DNA of 64,000 nt. It comes from Campylobacter concisus (GTDB lineage Bacteria; Campylobacterota; Campylobacteria; Campylobacterales; Campylobacteraceae). The position numbers and the translations under genes were made by a program. The stretch's first letter is position 1. Each line of letters starts with the position of its first letter. The notes under the pieces were generated by a model that made no database searches, was not told the DNA's origin, and saw only the letters and a program-made list of their open reading frames with translations. This document shows positions 38,765-47,285 of the stretch, one piece after another. The stretch is from NCBI RefSeq assembly GCF_002165775.1, contig NZ_NDYP01000004.1:54598-118597 (forward strand). Reading direction: 5' to 3'.

Positions 38765-40864
38765 TTACCTCTTTAGTTTATAAATTTTTGCCGCCCCATC
38801 AAGTATGACTGGCTCAAAAATTTTTGGATCGTACCTTTCAAGCACAAAAAGCTGGATGTATGCGCTATTTAAAATACTTTCATCAAGGATGATAAACCTA
38901 CCATAATCTCTCATAAAAATGACAGAAATATTTGAGCTTTCGTTATTTTTATACTCTTTGACATTTAGCTTGCCAGCCTCGTTATAATCAGTCTCTATGA
39001 AAGATTTAAGAGGCAAGATATTGCCATCATAGATTAAATTTGTGACATCACTTGTGAGCGTAAATCCACCATTTAGTCTAATGCCATTTTCATTTTGAGA
39101 GATCGCTCTTGTGACGATAAAAAGGCCGTTGTTTAAATTTTTACCGCTTTTTAGATCGATCTTGCTAAATTGCAAAATGGTCGGAAAAATACCAAGCATC
39201 CTATCTGGCAAGTAGTAGTAAATATCCCTAGTCTTTGCTGGTAGGCTAAAATTTGCCTCTTTTATATCGCTAAAAAACTGATCAATGCTTGCATTTCTCT
39301 CTTTTAAAATTTGAGCCAAGTTGCCATTAAATCGCTCTTTAAAATTTCTCTCTGTGTACTCAACATCAAGCCTTGCCATATTTGCCGAGCTCATCTCATC
39401 GTTTCCAAGCACAAAACTCACGGCAAAATTTTCACGTCCAAGGTGTTTTCCGCCATCAATTAGCGTCTTAACATCGCTGTAATATCTGATCGGATATCCA
39501 TAGTCCCACCACGCAACCACGTAGTCCTCGCGTCCTGCGATACCTTTTAGCTTATTTAAAATTTCAACCTCTTTATTTACAAAGACTGGCTCAGCCTTGT
39601 AGCCATAGATGTGAATGAGCGCTGGAGCAAGCACTAGAGCCGCTATGAAGGCTCTTATGAGATTTAAAACGGCCCCTTTTAGCTTTAAATTTGCAAGCAC
39701 AAACTCCACTAAGTAGCCAAAGCCAAGAGCCATGATAGGCACAGCGTAAATAGTAAATCTAAGACCACTTTTAAAGGCTAAAAAGCCAAGTGCGAGCATG
39801 CCAAGTGAGACGGCAAATGAGCGGTTTTTAATGCAAAAAAGAGCAACGCCTGCAAGCGAGATCAAAAATGTTATGACATTTGCGCTGATCCTCTCGCAAA
39901 ATAGCGTAAAATCAACGATGCTTGACTCTTGGATGGTTTGATTGACATTAAAAAAGTGAAAGCTCATGCCTCCAACTTCAGGCGCATCTCTAAAGACGTA
40001 AAATTTAAGCTGAAAAATAATCGGATTTAGTCCGCCACGAATGACAAAAACAGCAAAAACAACAACCAAAACACCAAGAGCAAATTTTAAATTTATCACC
40101 TCTTTTTTAAAAAGACAAAACGCATAAATAGCCATGATAGCGATAAATTTAAGTGTTAGATCAAGATTTGAAATGGCAAGTAAAAGCAGCGAAATTTCAA
40201 GGTAAAAAAGTGGATTTTTCCTATCAAAAATGAGCGTGTAAAGTAAAAATAGCCCAGTTAAAATGCTAATAAGCGAAAATGCGCTCGCATACCACCACAT
40301 ATAAATAAGCACACTCAAAGGTGCGATTATTAGGCTCTTTGCGTCCTTTTTCTCAAGTACTCTAATAAGTCCCCAGACGACAAAGACGCTAAGTGTGATG
40401 ATGAGCATATCAGTGTCGTAGTAGCCTGCCATTGTGCGGTTGTAGTAGCTGTTTGAGACAACAGCAAGAAGTGCGGCGATAAAGCCAGCCATTTTTAGTT
40501 TGTATTCATTTGCGATCAAAATAACTGGCACAGCCACAAGCGATGAAAAAAATACACTCATATAAATCATCGCTGTCTCAAGCTTGACGCCTAGAAATTT
40601 CACTACCCAGTAAGTAAGTGTGGAAAGCGGATAGCCGTAGTAGCTAAGGTCGTTTTCTTGGTGAAAGCCAGCTAGCATGTCCCTTGCGCCCTCGGCAAAT
40701 GCATAGCCGTCGTTTGTGCTGATCATTAGCTCGTTGTTCCAGAAAAATACCGGATATTCACTCGCCCAAAAGACCCAGTAGAGCCTACAAACCATGCCAA
40801 AAAGGACTGCGACAAATATCATCAAGTATAAAGAGTAATTTTTAAAAAATAAATTTCTATTCAT
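38765..40864 (-). CDS. pglB: Oligosaccharyltransferase PglB (copy 1, canonical)
   Basis: STT3-type integral membrane enzyme that moves the lipid-linked glycan to Asn in D/E-X-N-X-S/T of periplasmic proteins. 699 residues, about 13 membrane helices and a periplasmic C-terminal domain. Metal and catalytic residues visible are D52 (TNDGY), D150/D152 (YDTDM) and E313 (TIQE). R325, placed like C. lari R331 that reads the acidic -2 residue, is in CERIS. WWDYG is at 452-456 and the M-x-x-I sequon contact M556 in RMLGI. It lies between pglJ and pglA as in C. jejuni, so I take it as the orthologue. Confidence 0.96.
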   Translation of the reverse strand: MNRNLFFKNYSLYLMIFVAVLFGMVCRLYWVFWASEYPVFFWNNELMISTNDGYAFAEGARDMLAGFHQENDLSYYGYPLSTLTYWVVKFLGVKLETAMIYMSVFFSSLVAVPVILIANEYKLKMAGFIAALLAVVSNSYYNRTMAGYYDTDMLIITLSVFVVWGLIRVLEKKDAKSLIIAPLSVLIYMWWYASAFSLISILTGLFLLYTLIFDRKNPLFYLEISLLLLAISNLDLTLKFIAIMAIYAFCLFKKEVINLKFALGVLVVVFAVFVIRGGLNPIIFQLKFYVFRDAPEVGGMSFHFFNVNQTIQESSIVDFTLFCERISANVITFLISLAGVALFCIKNRSFAVSLGMLALGFLAFKSGLRFTIYAVPIMALGFGYLVEFVLANLKLKGAVLNLIRAFIAALVLAPALIHIYGYKAEPVFVNKEVEILNKLKGIAGREDYVVAWWDYGYPIRYYSDVKTLIDGGKHLGRENFAVSFVLGNDEMSSANMARLDVEYTERNFKERFNGNLAQILKERNASIDQFFSDIKEANFSLPAKTRDIYYYLPDRMLGIFPTILQFSKIDLKSGKNLNNGLFIVTRAISQNENGIRLNGGFTLTSDVTNLIYDGNILPLKSFIETDYNEAGKLNVKEYKNNESSNISVIFMRDYGRFIILDESILNSAYIQLFVLERYDPKIFEPVILDGAAKIYKLKR

Positions 40865-41981
40865 TAGGATTTTCCAAAAAATTTATAAGCTCGCTCGCTA
40901 TATTTTCACTATCAAAAAATTTAGCCCGATTATACGCAACCTTTTCAAAATTTTGCCTTATTTCAGGCGCATTAAGCACCTTTATCATCGCCTCTTTCAT
41001 CGCATTTTCATCATCAACTGGCACCAAAATGCCAAACTCGCTCTCGCCCAAAAGCTCCCTTGCGCCACTTTTATGCTCGGTTGAGATGATAGTTTTTTCG
41101 CACGCTAGTGCTTCAAGTAAGACATTTGAAAAGCCCTCAAAACGCGAAGCACAAAGCAAACAAGAGGCGTTTTTTATATGCCTAAAAGGGTTTTTATCAG
41201 TGCCAAGAAGTTTTACTCGCTCGCCCACGCCAAATTTGTCTATCAAATTTTGCAGCTCATCCTTTAAAGGCCCTTTCCCCAAAATGCCAAGCGTAGCACG
41301 AGGATCGTTAATAGAGGCGATTATTTTTATTAGCATGGCTTGATTTTTACCATTATCAAGACGGCCGATGTTTATGAAAAATGGCTTAAAGTCACTCTCA
41401 AGTGGCTCATCTTTTAGCAAATTTATAGTTTTTAGATCAAGGGCGTTATAAAGCACCTTTGTTTTGTCCTCACTCATACCAAAATTTCGCACCAGATCAT
41501 CTTTGTTGCCAGCTGCATTTGCAAGAATTAGATCAGCCTTTTTATAAAGATGAGTGAGTAAAAATTTATTAACCCTGCCGCTTAGATCGTCTTTGTATAG
41601 GACCGATGGACAGCTTCGCTCGCTGATAACTAGCCTCTTTTTAAGGCCCAAAATTCTAGCAAGCCCAGCAATATAACAAGGGCGGTTCATCAGCACAAAC
41701 TGCATGTCGATGTTTAAATTTTGACAAAGCTTTTTATACTTAAAGGCAAGCATTGGCATCGCTAAAAAGAGCCTTGCAAGCTTCTTTAGCCCGCTTTCAT
41801 AAGGATCGCTATTTTCTATAAAGTGGATTTGCACCTCACTTGGGATCTCGTAAGCGATGACCTTGCTCATTAAGATGAGATGAACTTCATATCTTTTAAC
41901 CAAAAATGGCAGTAAATTTGCCACATTTCGCTCAGCCCCGCCAGGCCCCATCGAGTATAAGAAAACGGCTAATTTTTTCAC
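40857..41981 (-). CDS. pglJ: GalNAc transferase PglJ (GT4)
   Basis: Adds the second GalNAc to the lipid-linked glycan. 374 residues. The start KLAVFLYSMGPGGAERNVA, then YEVHLILM and YEIPSEVQIHFIE, closely follows C. jejuni PglJ as I remember it. The C-terminal donor site is SRFEGFSNVLLEALACEKT, then STEHKSGARELL. It overlaps pglB by 8 bases and the next GT4 by 4 bases. Confidence 0.92.
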   Translation of the reverse strand: MKKLAVFLYSMGPGGAERNVANLLPFLVKRYEVHLILMSKVIAYEIPSEVQIHFIENSDPYESGLKKLARLFLAMPMLAFKYKKLCQNLNIDMQFVLMNRPCYIAGLARILGLKKRLVISERSCPSVLYKDDLSGRVNKFLLTHLYKKADLILANAAGNKDDLVRNFGMSEDKTKVLYNALDLKTINLLKDEPLESDFKPFFINIGRLDNGKNQAMLIKIIASINDPRATLGILGKGPLKDELQNLIDKFGVGERVKLLGTDKNPFRHIKNASCLLCASRFEGFSNVLLEALACEKTIISTEHKSGARELLGESEFGILVPVDDENAMKEAMIKVLNAPEIRQNFEKVAYNRAKFFDSENIASELINFLENPNE

Positions 41982-43021
41982 TTGCTAACAACCTTTTTTA
42001 TAAATTCTCGCCACTGCTTGATGATATTTTCTTTGCTAAATAAATTTGCATTTTTACTGGCGTTTTTTGCTAGTTTTGCCCTTAAATTTTCATCTTTTAG
42101 AAGCATCTCAAACTTATTTTTTAGATCAATTGCGTCGCCATTTTTAAAGATAAGCCCGTTAATGCCGTCATTTATAAGCTCTCTTGCACCCACAGTGTCG
42201 CTACTTAGCCTAGCGCAATTAAGGGCGCCTGATTCTATTAGCACGTTTGAAAGTCCCTCGCTTCGTGAGCTAAGAACAAAAATTTTTGCCTCGTTATAAA
42301 GCTTGCTAACATCGCTCATATGACCTAGAAATTTAATGTTAAGTCCCAAATTTGACGCCATTTGCTTCAGTTCGGCTTCTTGCCTGCCACTGCCTGCGAT
42401 CTTTATCTCCCAGCCATCAAGCAAGCTCTTATCCATCTTGCTAAGCGCCTCAAAATAGATATCATAGCCCTTTACCGCCTCCAGCCTTGCCACGCTTAAG
42501 ATGACATTTTGCTTCTCACAAACTTCAGGCACGTCGATAAAGAGTGGGTTGTGGATGACCTCGCGGTTTTTGGCAAATTTATAGTAGTCGTAGTCGCTTT
42601 TACTTAGCACGCTTAAGCCATCTACAAAGCGGTAGCTAATATCACGCATAGCACTTGCGATTTTGCTTTTTAGGTAGCTGTGCTCGTGATGCTCAGTTGC
42701 TATTAGTTTGCTCTTTAGCCCAGCATTTGCCAGCACGCAAGCGACGTTTGTCCAGTCGATAAAGCTAATTATCAGATCAGCCCTTTGCTCCTTAAAAAGC
42801 GCTCTAAGAGCTAGGATTTTTTTAAATTTTAAAGCAAGCCCTGAACCACTCACATTAAGGTTTATGATCTTTATCTTTTCACTAAATTTATAAAGCCCAA
42901 GATCCTCTTCAAGCAGAGCGATAGTGATCTCATTGTCTTTGCAAAGCTCGTTTGCAAGCACGTTTAGCACACGTTCAGCCCCACCATTTCTAAGTGCGGC
43001 GATGACAAAAAGAATTTTCAC
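41978..43021 (-). CDS. GT4 glycosyltransferase, PglH-like paralogue
   Basis: 347 residues. GT-B fold with KILFVIAALRNGGAERVLN, ISFIDWTNVACVLANAG and ATEHHEHSY in the acceptor half. SRSEGLSNVLIESGAL and GARELINDGINGLIF are in the donor half. It resembles PglH, and a second PglH-like gene lies directly upstream, so one may add GalNAc repeatedly and the other a different sugar. I chose the GTG at 43021: a perfect GGAGG lies 7 bases before it and GTGA overlaps the upstream stop. An ATG at 43054 lies inside the neighbour and has no such site. Confidence 0.88.
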   Translation of the reverse strand: MKILFVIAALRNGGAERVLNVLANELCKDNEITIALLEEDLGLYKFSEKIKIINLNVSGSGLALKFKKILALRALFKEQRADLIISFIDWTNVACVLANAGLKSKLIATEHHEHSYLKSKIASAMRDISYRFVDGLSVLSKSDYDYYKFAKNREVIHNPLFIDVPEVCEKQNVILSVARLEAVKGYDIYFEALSKMDKSLLDGWEIKIAGSGRQEAELKQMASNLGLNIKFLGHMSDVSKLYNEAKIFVLSSRSEGLSNVLIESGALNCARLSSDTVGARELINDGINGLIFKNGDAIDLKNKFEMLLKDENLRAKLAKNASKNANLFSKENIIKQWREFIKKVVSK

Positions 43022-44076
43022 TTCACACCTCCAAGCTTTAAAAGCTCCAGCCATTTTTTATAAATTTGCTCCACACTAAACTCATCAAGCCTAGCCCTTG
43101 CGTTTTTAGCAAATTCGCCCATTTTTGCCTCATCTTGCAGCAAATTTGCAAGCTTTTCGCTCATCTGATCAGCGTCATTTATCTCACAAAGCAAGCCATC
43201 AAAGCCATCTTTTATAAGCTCTTTTGCCCCGCTAGTCCTTGTCGCAACCCGCACGCAGTCATAGTTTATCGCCTCTATTAAGGTGTTTCCAAGACCCTCG
43301 AAATTTGAGCAAGAGATCAGCACCTTTGCCCTTTTATAAAGTGAGGCGATGTCGCTAACGTTGCCTAAAAATTCGACATTAGCGCCCAAGCTTTTGGCTA
43401 AATTTTCTAAATTTGCTCTCTCGCCGCCATCTCCAGCAACTGCGAATTTATAGCCGCTTTGTTTTAAGCTTGCAGCCACTCTTACAAACATTTCGCAATT
43501 TTTTATCTTATTTAGCCTGCCAACAAAGATGACTAAATTTTCTTTCGTAAAGCTCTCACTGCACATATCTTTAAAGAGTGGGTTGTAAATTTTCATCACA
43601 TTTTTGCAAAATTTCGAGTAGTAACTAAGATCCTCATCGCTTAAGACACTAAGTGCGTTTGCAAATGGATAGCTGATGCGTCTTAACACCTTGAAGATCG
43701 CCTTTTTTGGCGCAAGATAGTTTGTGTGCTCGCTTATAATAATAGGCGTTTTTAGCCCAGCTGAGCTAAAGAGCACCAAGGTATTTACAGCGTCTAAAAA
43801 GGATATCACAGCGTCAAATTTACCCTCTCTTATGAGCGCTCTTAAGGCAAGCACCTTTGAAACTCTCTTTTTTAAATTTCCAACCAAGCCAAGCTCATCA
43901 GCCCCAACGCCTAAATTTATGAGCTTCACGCCACTTGCTAGCTCGTAAAATGGCTCATCATTGTCAAATTTAACAAGGCTTACATCATGATCCATGCTAA
44001 ATCTTGATGCGATCACCGCGCAAACTCGCTCCGCACCGCCACTTCTAAGCGTTGATGTGACAAATAATATCTTCAT
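43018..44076 (-). CDS. pglH: GT4 glycosyltransferase, likely PglH
   Basis: 352 residues. KILFVTSTLRSGGAERVCA, ISFLDAVNTLVLFSSAGLK, PIIISEHTNY and LRRISYPFANALSVLS follow C. jejuni PglH segments as I recall them. The donor site is SNFEGLGNTLIEAINYD. In C. jejuni PglH adds three GalNAc residues. Of the two tandem PglH-like genes this is the closer match, and it sits next to pglI as in C. jejuni. The stop overlaps the downstream GTG (GTGA), and the start overlaps the pglI stop (ATGA). Confidence 0.82.
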   Translation of the reverse strand: MKILFVTSTLRSGGAERVCAVIASRFSMDHDVSLVKFDNDEPFYELASGVKLINLGVGADELGLVGNLKKRVSKVLALRALIREGKFDAVISFLDAVNTLVLFSSAGLKTPIIISEHTNYLAPKKAIFKVLRRISYPFANALSVLSDEDLSYYSKFCKNVMKIYNPLFKDMCSESFTKENLVIFVGRLNKIKNCEMFVRVAASLKQSGYKFAVAGDGGERANLENLAKSLGANVEFLGNVSDIASLYKRAKVLISCSNFEGLGNTLIEAINYDCVRVATRTSGAKELIKDGFDGLLCEINDADQMSEKLANLLQDEAKMGEFAKNARARLDEFSVEQIYKKWLELLKLGGVK

Positions 44077-45005
44077 ACACCAAACCTTTGCTTGATCTTT
44101 ACTCTAAGCTTTGAAAGTGCTGGTAAAAGCCCACTTGGGAGCGGACAAAGCAGCAAGAAAATAAACGCTTCTTTGCTAAATTTAATGCTAAGGCTTTTAA
44201 AGATACACCTTAACATCAAACCATATTCGCCTGCTATCTTGGCGTAGTAAGCGGCATTTTTATACTGCATAGCTAGAAATTTTGGCTCATTTTTTATAGC
44301 GATATCGTAGTGCAAATTTGCTGTTTTTATATAGGCGTTTGCCACGCTTAACGCGTGCTTGCCGGCATTTAGCGTAGCACTATCACTTCTTGCGATGCGG
44401 TAGATGTAAAGTGGCTTTTTAAGATAGAAGACATTTTTTTCAAAAAAGCGGATGTAAAGCTCATTTTCGCCGCCAAAACTGCTCTCATCAAACCTAAAGC
44501 CGTTTATAAATTCGCGCGAAAAAAGTTTAAAATACTCGCCATTTATCCGCCCGCAGTGATAATCAACCTTACTCATCGCCCCACTCTTGCTATATGGGCT
44601 TCTACCAGCCATCACCTCAGTCATCACGCCATCTTTTTCGCAGATCGCGTCTGCAAAAACGCACGAATACTCGCCACTTTTTAAAATTTCATAGCACTCA
44701 GCAATCGCCTCTGGTAAAAGCTCGTCATCATCGTCAAGCAAGCAGATAAACTCGCCTGTTACATTATCAAAGCCATTATTCTTGTTGCCATTTGGGCTCT
44801 TTTTGTGAGCACTATTTTTTACAAATTTGATCCTTGCGTCGTTAAAACTCTTGCAAATTTCTCTCGCGCTCTCGTCATTGCCGTCGTCAGTTACAATTAT
44901 TTCTAAATTTTTATAGCTTTGAGCTAGAGCGCTTCTTATGGCCTTTTTTAAAAGCTCTGGACGCTTGTAGGTCGCTGTTACGATGCTGATTAATGGCTCG
45001 CTCAT
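44073..45005 (-). CDS. pglI: GT2 glycosyltransferase PglI
   Basis: 310 residues. GT-A fold, [20 protein letters not shown] at the start and DDG/DDDDELL nucleotide-sugar motifs. The stretch SPNGNKNNGFDNVTGEF matches the PglI family, and RSDSATLNAGKHA is also PglI-like. In C. jejuni PglI adds the branching glucose; the sugar here may differ. A hydrophobic/amphipathic C-terminus (IFLLLCPLPSGLLPAL) is probably membrane-associated. Confidence 0.88.
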   Translation of the reverse strand: MSEPLISIVTATYKRPELLKKAIRSALAQSYKNLEIIVTDDGNDESAREICKSFNDARIKFVKNSAHKKSPNGNKNNGFDNVTGEFICLLDDDDELLPEAIAECYEILKSGEYSCVFADAICEKDGVMTEVMAGRSPYSKSGAMSKVDYHCGRINGEYFKLFSREFINGFRFDESSFGGENELYIRFFEKNVFYLKKPLYIYRIARSDSATLNAGKHALSVANAYIKTANLHYDIAIKNEPKFLAMQYKNAAYYAKIAGEYGLMLRCIFKSLSIKFSKEAFIFLLLCPLPSGLLPALSKLRVKIKQRFGV

Positions 45006-45767
45006 TTAGCCCCTTTTAAAAATTCTCTCATAGCCTTGAAGCTTTTCAAGACGTGAGAAAAATATAAATTTAATTGTCTTGATATAGGCCTTTAAATTTG
45101 CGCTGTATCCTCTCTCAAGGCGCTCGCCTTCGATGTTTGAGCCGCTAAGATCAGTTGGGTGCGCAAAAAGGTCGCAAAAATACATCTGCATATCATTAAC
45201 GCCAAGCAAATAGTCCCAAACATCGGTCGTACAAAGTGCACGTTTGTGAATTTCAAGCAAATTTTTGGCACTTTTTTTAGTTAGCACATAGGCCCCTGCT
45301 CTATAAATGCTTGAAAATGAGTGCACTGAGACCTGCCAAAGCGGCCTACTTAGGCTAGTATCCACCTTTTTGCCAAAGGCGCTAAACCTGCCCTCCAGCC
45401 CATCTTGCATGCCACATATCAACACGCTGTTTTCAGGCATCTTGCTAGCTGCCAAAAAGGCCTCTTTTATGTCCTCATCACCCCCTATCACGTCATCTTC
45501 AAAGATGAGAGCAAATTTGGCTTCACTTGCCAAAAACGCCTCATAGGCTTTCACGTGTGAGAGCGAACAGCCAACCTCTGCTGGGCTTAAAACCTTGCCG
45601 TAAGCTTTAAATGATGGCGAAATAATCTTATAGTACTCCCTCGCGTTTAGCTCCCTGCCATCAACTGCGTCTATTAGCTTAAAGCTATCATAAGAGCTAA
45701 ATTTCTGCTGCAAAAGCTCGCGCCTTTTGGTATCTTTTGCCAAAGAGATCAGGTAAATTTCATCCAT
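45006..45767 (-). CDS. Glycosyltransferase family 25
   Basis: 253 residues. GT25 (LOS galactosyltransferase type): MDEIYLISLAKDTKRRELL, SPAEVGCSLSHVKAYEAF and the metal-binding ALIFEDDV. GT25 enzymes usually build lipooligosaccharide outer cores with galactose or glucose donors. Finding one between pglI and a flippase suggests an extra sugar on the N-glycan, or a second glycan made here. No GT25 is present in the classical C. jejuni pgl set. Confidence 0.87.
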   Translation of the reverse strand: MDEIYLISLAKDTKRRELLQQKFSSYDSFKLIDAVDGRELNAREYYKIISPSFKAYGKVLSPAEVGCSLSHVKAYEAFLASEAKFALIFEDDVIGGDEDIKEAFLAASKMPENSVLICGMQDGLEGRFSAFGKKVDTSLSRPLWQVSVHSFSSIYRAGAYVLTKKSAKNLLEIHKRALCTTDVWDYLLGVNDMQMYFCDLFAHPTDLSGSNIEGERLERGYSANLKAYIKTIKFIFFSRLEKLQGYERIFKRG

Positions 45768-47285
45768 TTAAGACCTTTTAATTTTTTTTAAAATTTTACG
45801 CCAGACTATGCCTCTCTCGAAGTCATTAAAAAATAAGAAATATCCCAAAACATAAGCTGCGCCGGCGTGTATCACAGCAAAGATAGCAAATTTTAACCAG
45901 TTATCTAAGCTCACAAAGTCCTTGCAGGTAAACATCGCAAGCACACAGAGCGCAAAAACGGCTAAATTTTTAAAATAAACCCCATAAAATGTAGTGAGCT
46001 TTACCTCTAAATTTAAAGCAGCATTTATGAGGTCGAAGCCAAGAATTCTTATGCTATAAAAAATGGCTGCGATGATGACGATGCCGTAAACGCCGTAGCC
46101 ACTAAATTTAAGCAGCGCGATCTGCGCTATGATCGTGCTAACGCCAAGAATAGTGTTGGCAATGGCTGGACGGCGAAGCTTGTTTGTCGCGCTATCAAGG
46201 TTAAAAAGCGAGAAAACAAAGCTGATAAAGACGATGGGTACAAGCGTGATCATCGAGACGTTATAGATAAATTTTATCTCCTCGCTACTTTTAAACGGTA
46301 ACCAAAGCGTGTAAAAATCAAGCCCAAAAACGACGAAAAATGCAGCTGGAGCACTCATTACAAAGGCGATCACTTTCATAGAGAATTTTGCCTCTTTTAT
46401 AAGATCCGTGATCAAATTTTTAGAGTAAAGCTCGACAAATTTTGGCGCAAAGATACCACTAAGCTGCGCCACAAAGCTCTCAAGTATGATAGGAGCGGCC
46501 TTGGCGACAGAAAGAAGACCAGTGGCGTTTGCATTTACGAAAATGTTGCAGATAAATAGGTCCATGCCTGTTAAAAGTATGCGGTTTAGGGCATTAAAGC
46601 TGTTCCAAATGCCAGAGCTTAAAAGCTCTTTGATCTTAGAAAAGTCAAATTTGCCAAGGCTAAATTTTAGCTCCGGCGTGATGCGAGATGACATAAAAAT
46701 GGTACTAAAAAATACAAAAAGGCTTGCCATAAGTGCTGAAATAGCGATGTATGAGATAAATGGCTTAAAAAAGAAAAAGAGCGCCACGATGAGGATCGCT
46801 AGGATCGCACTTGAGATGGCATTTCTGATGGAGAGCAAATAGAGCTTATTTGTCACAAAGGCACAAACCGTCAAGACACCGTTAAATAGCCCAACACAGA
46901 AATTTATAAAGTAAAAAACAAGGGTCATTCTTACATCAAAGAGTAATTTTTCAGGGACATTTAAAAAGCTTTGCAAATTTATAATAAAAACGGAGCTTAG
47001 CACCACGACAACGGCGCAAAAGAAGATATTTACGACAAGCACTGATGAGTAGTAGGTGTTTGCAAGGTTTAGATCTTTTTTGTGCCAAGCATGAGCGACA
47101 AAGCGCCCACTAACAGAGTTTATTGCTACACTTATAACTGCTGCGTAGCTAACGATGGCGTTGCTAAGACCTACAAAACCAAACGCCTCGTTACCAAGGC
47201 TTTTTAAAATAAATGGCGTAAGAAAGAAATTTATGCCCATTGATACGACAAAAACGACGATTGAGCTTATTAGATTGATTAGCAT
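45768..47285 (-). CDS. Polysaccharide flippase (Wzx/PST family)
   Basis: 505 residues, about 12-14 membrane helices, no ATP-binding motifs. N-terminal SSIVVFVVSMGINFFLTPFI and LGNEAFGFVGLSN fit Wzx-type flippases of the MOP superfamily. Likely turns undecaprenyl-linked glycans to the periplasm. The ABC flippase PglK (WlaB) expected in this locus is missing, so this protein may carry out flipping for one or both PglB enzymes. It shares one base with pglB copy 2. Confidence 0.87.
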   Translation of the reverse strand: MLINLISSIVVFVVSMGINFFLTPFILKSLGNEAFGFVGLSNAIVSYAAVISVAINSVSGRFVAHAWHKKDLNLANTYYSSVLVVNIFFCAVVVVLSSVFIINLQSFLNVPEKLLFDVRMTLVFYFINFCVGLFNGVLTVCAFVTNKLYLLSIRNAISSAILAILIVALFFFFKPFISYIAISALMASLFVFFSTIFMSSRITPELKFSLGKFDFSKIKELLSSGIWNSFNALNRILLTGMDLFICNIFVNANATGLLSVAKAAPIILESFVAQLSGIFAPKFVELYSKNLITDLIKEAKFSMKVIAFVMSAPAAFFVVFGLDFYTLWLPFKSSEEIKFIYNVSMITLVPIVFISFVFSLFNLDSATNKLRRPAIANTILGVSTIIAQIALLKFSGYGVYGIVIIAAIFYSIRILGFDLINAALNLEVKLTTFYGVYFKNLAVFALCVLAMFTCKDFVSLDNWLKFAIFAVIHAGAAYVLGYFLFFNDFERGIVWRKILKKIKRS

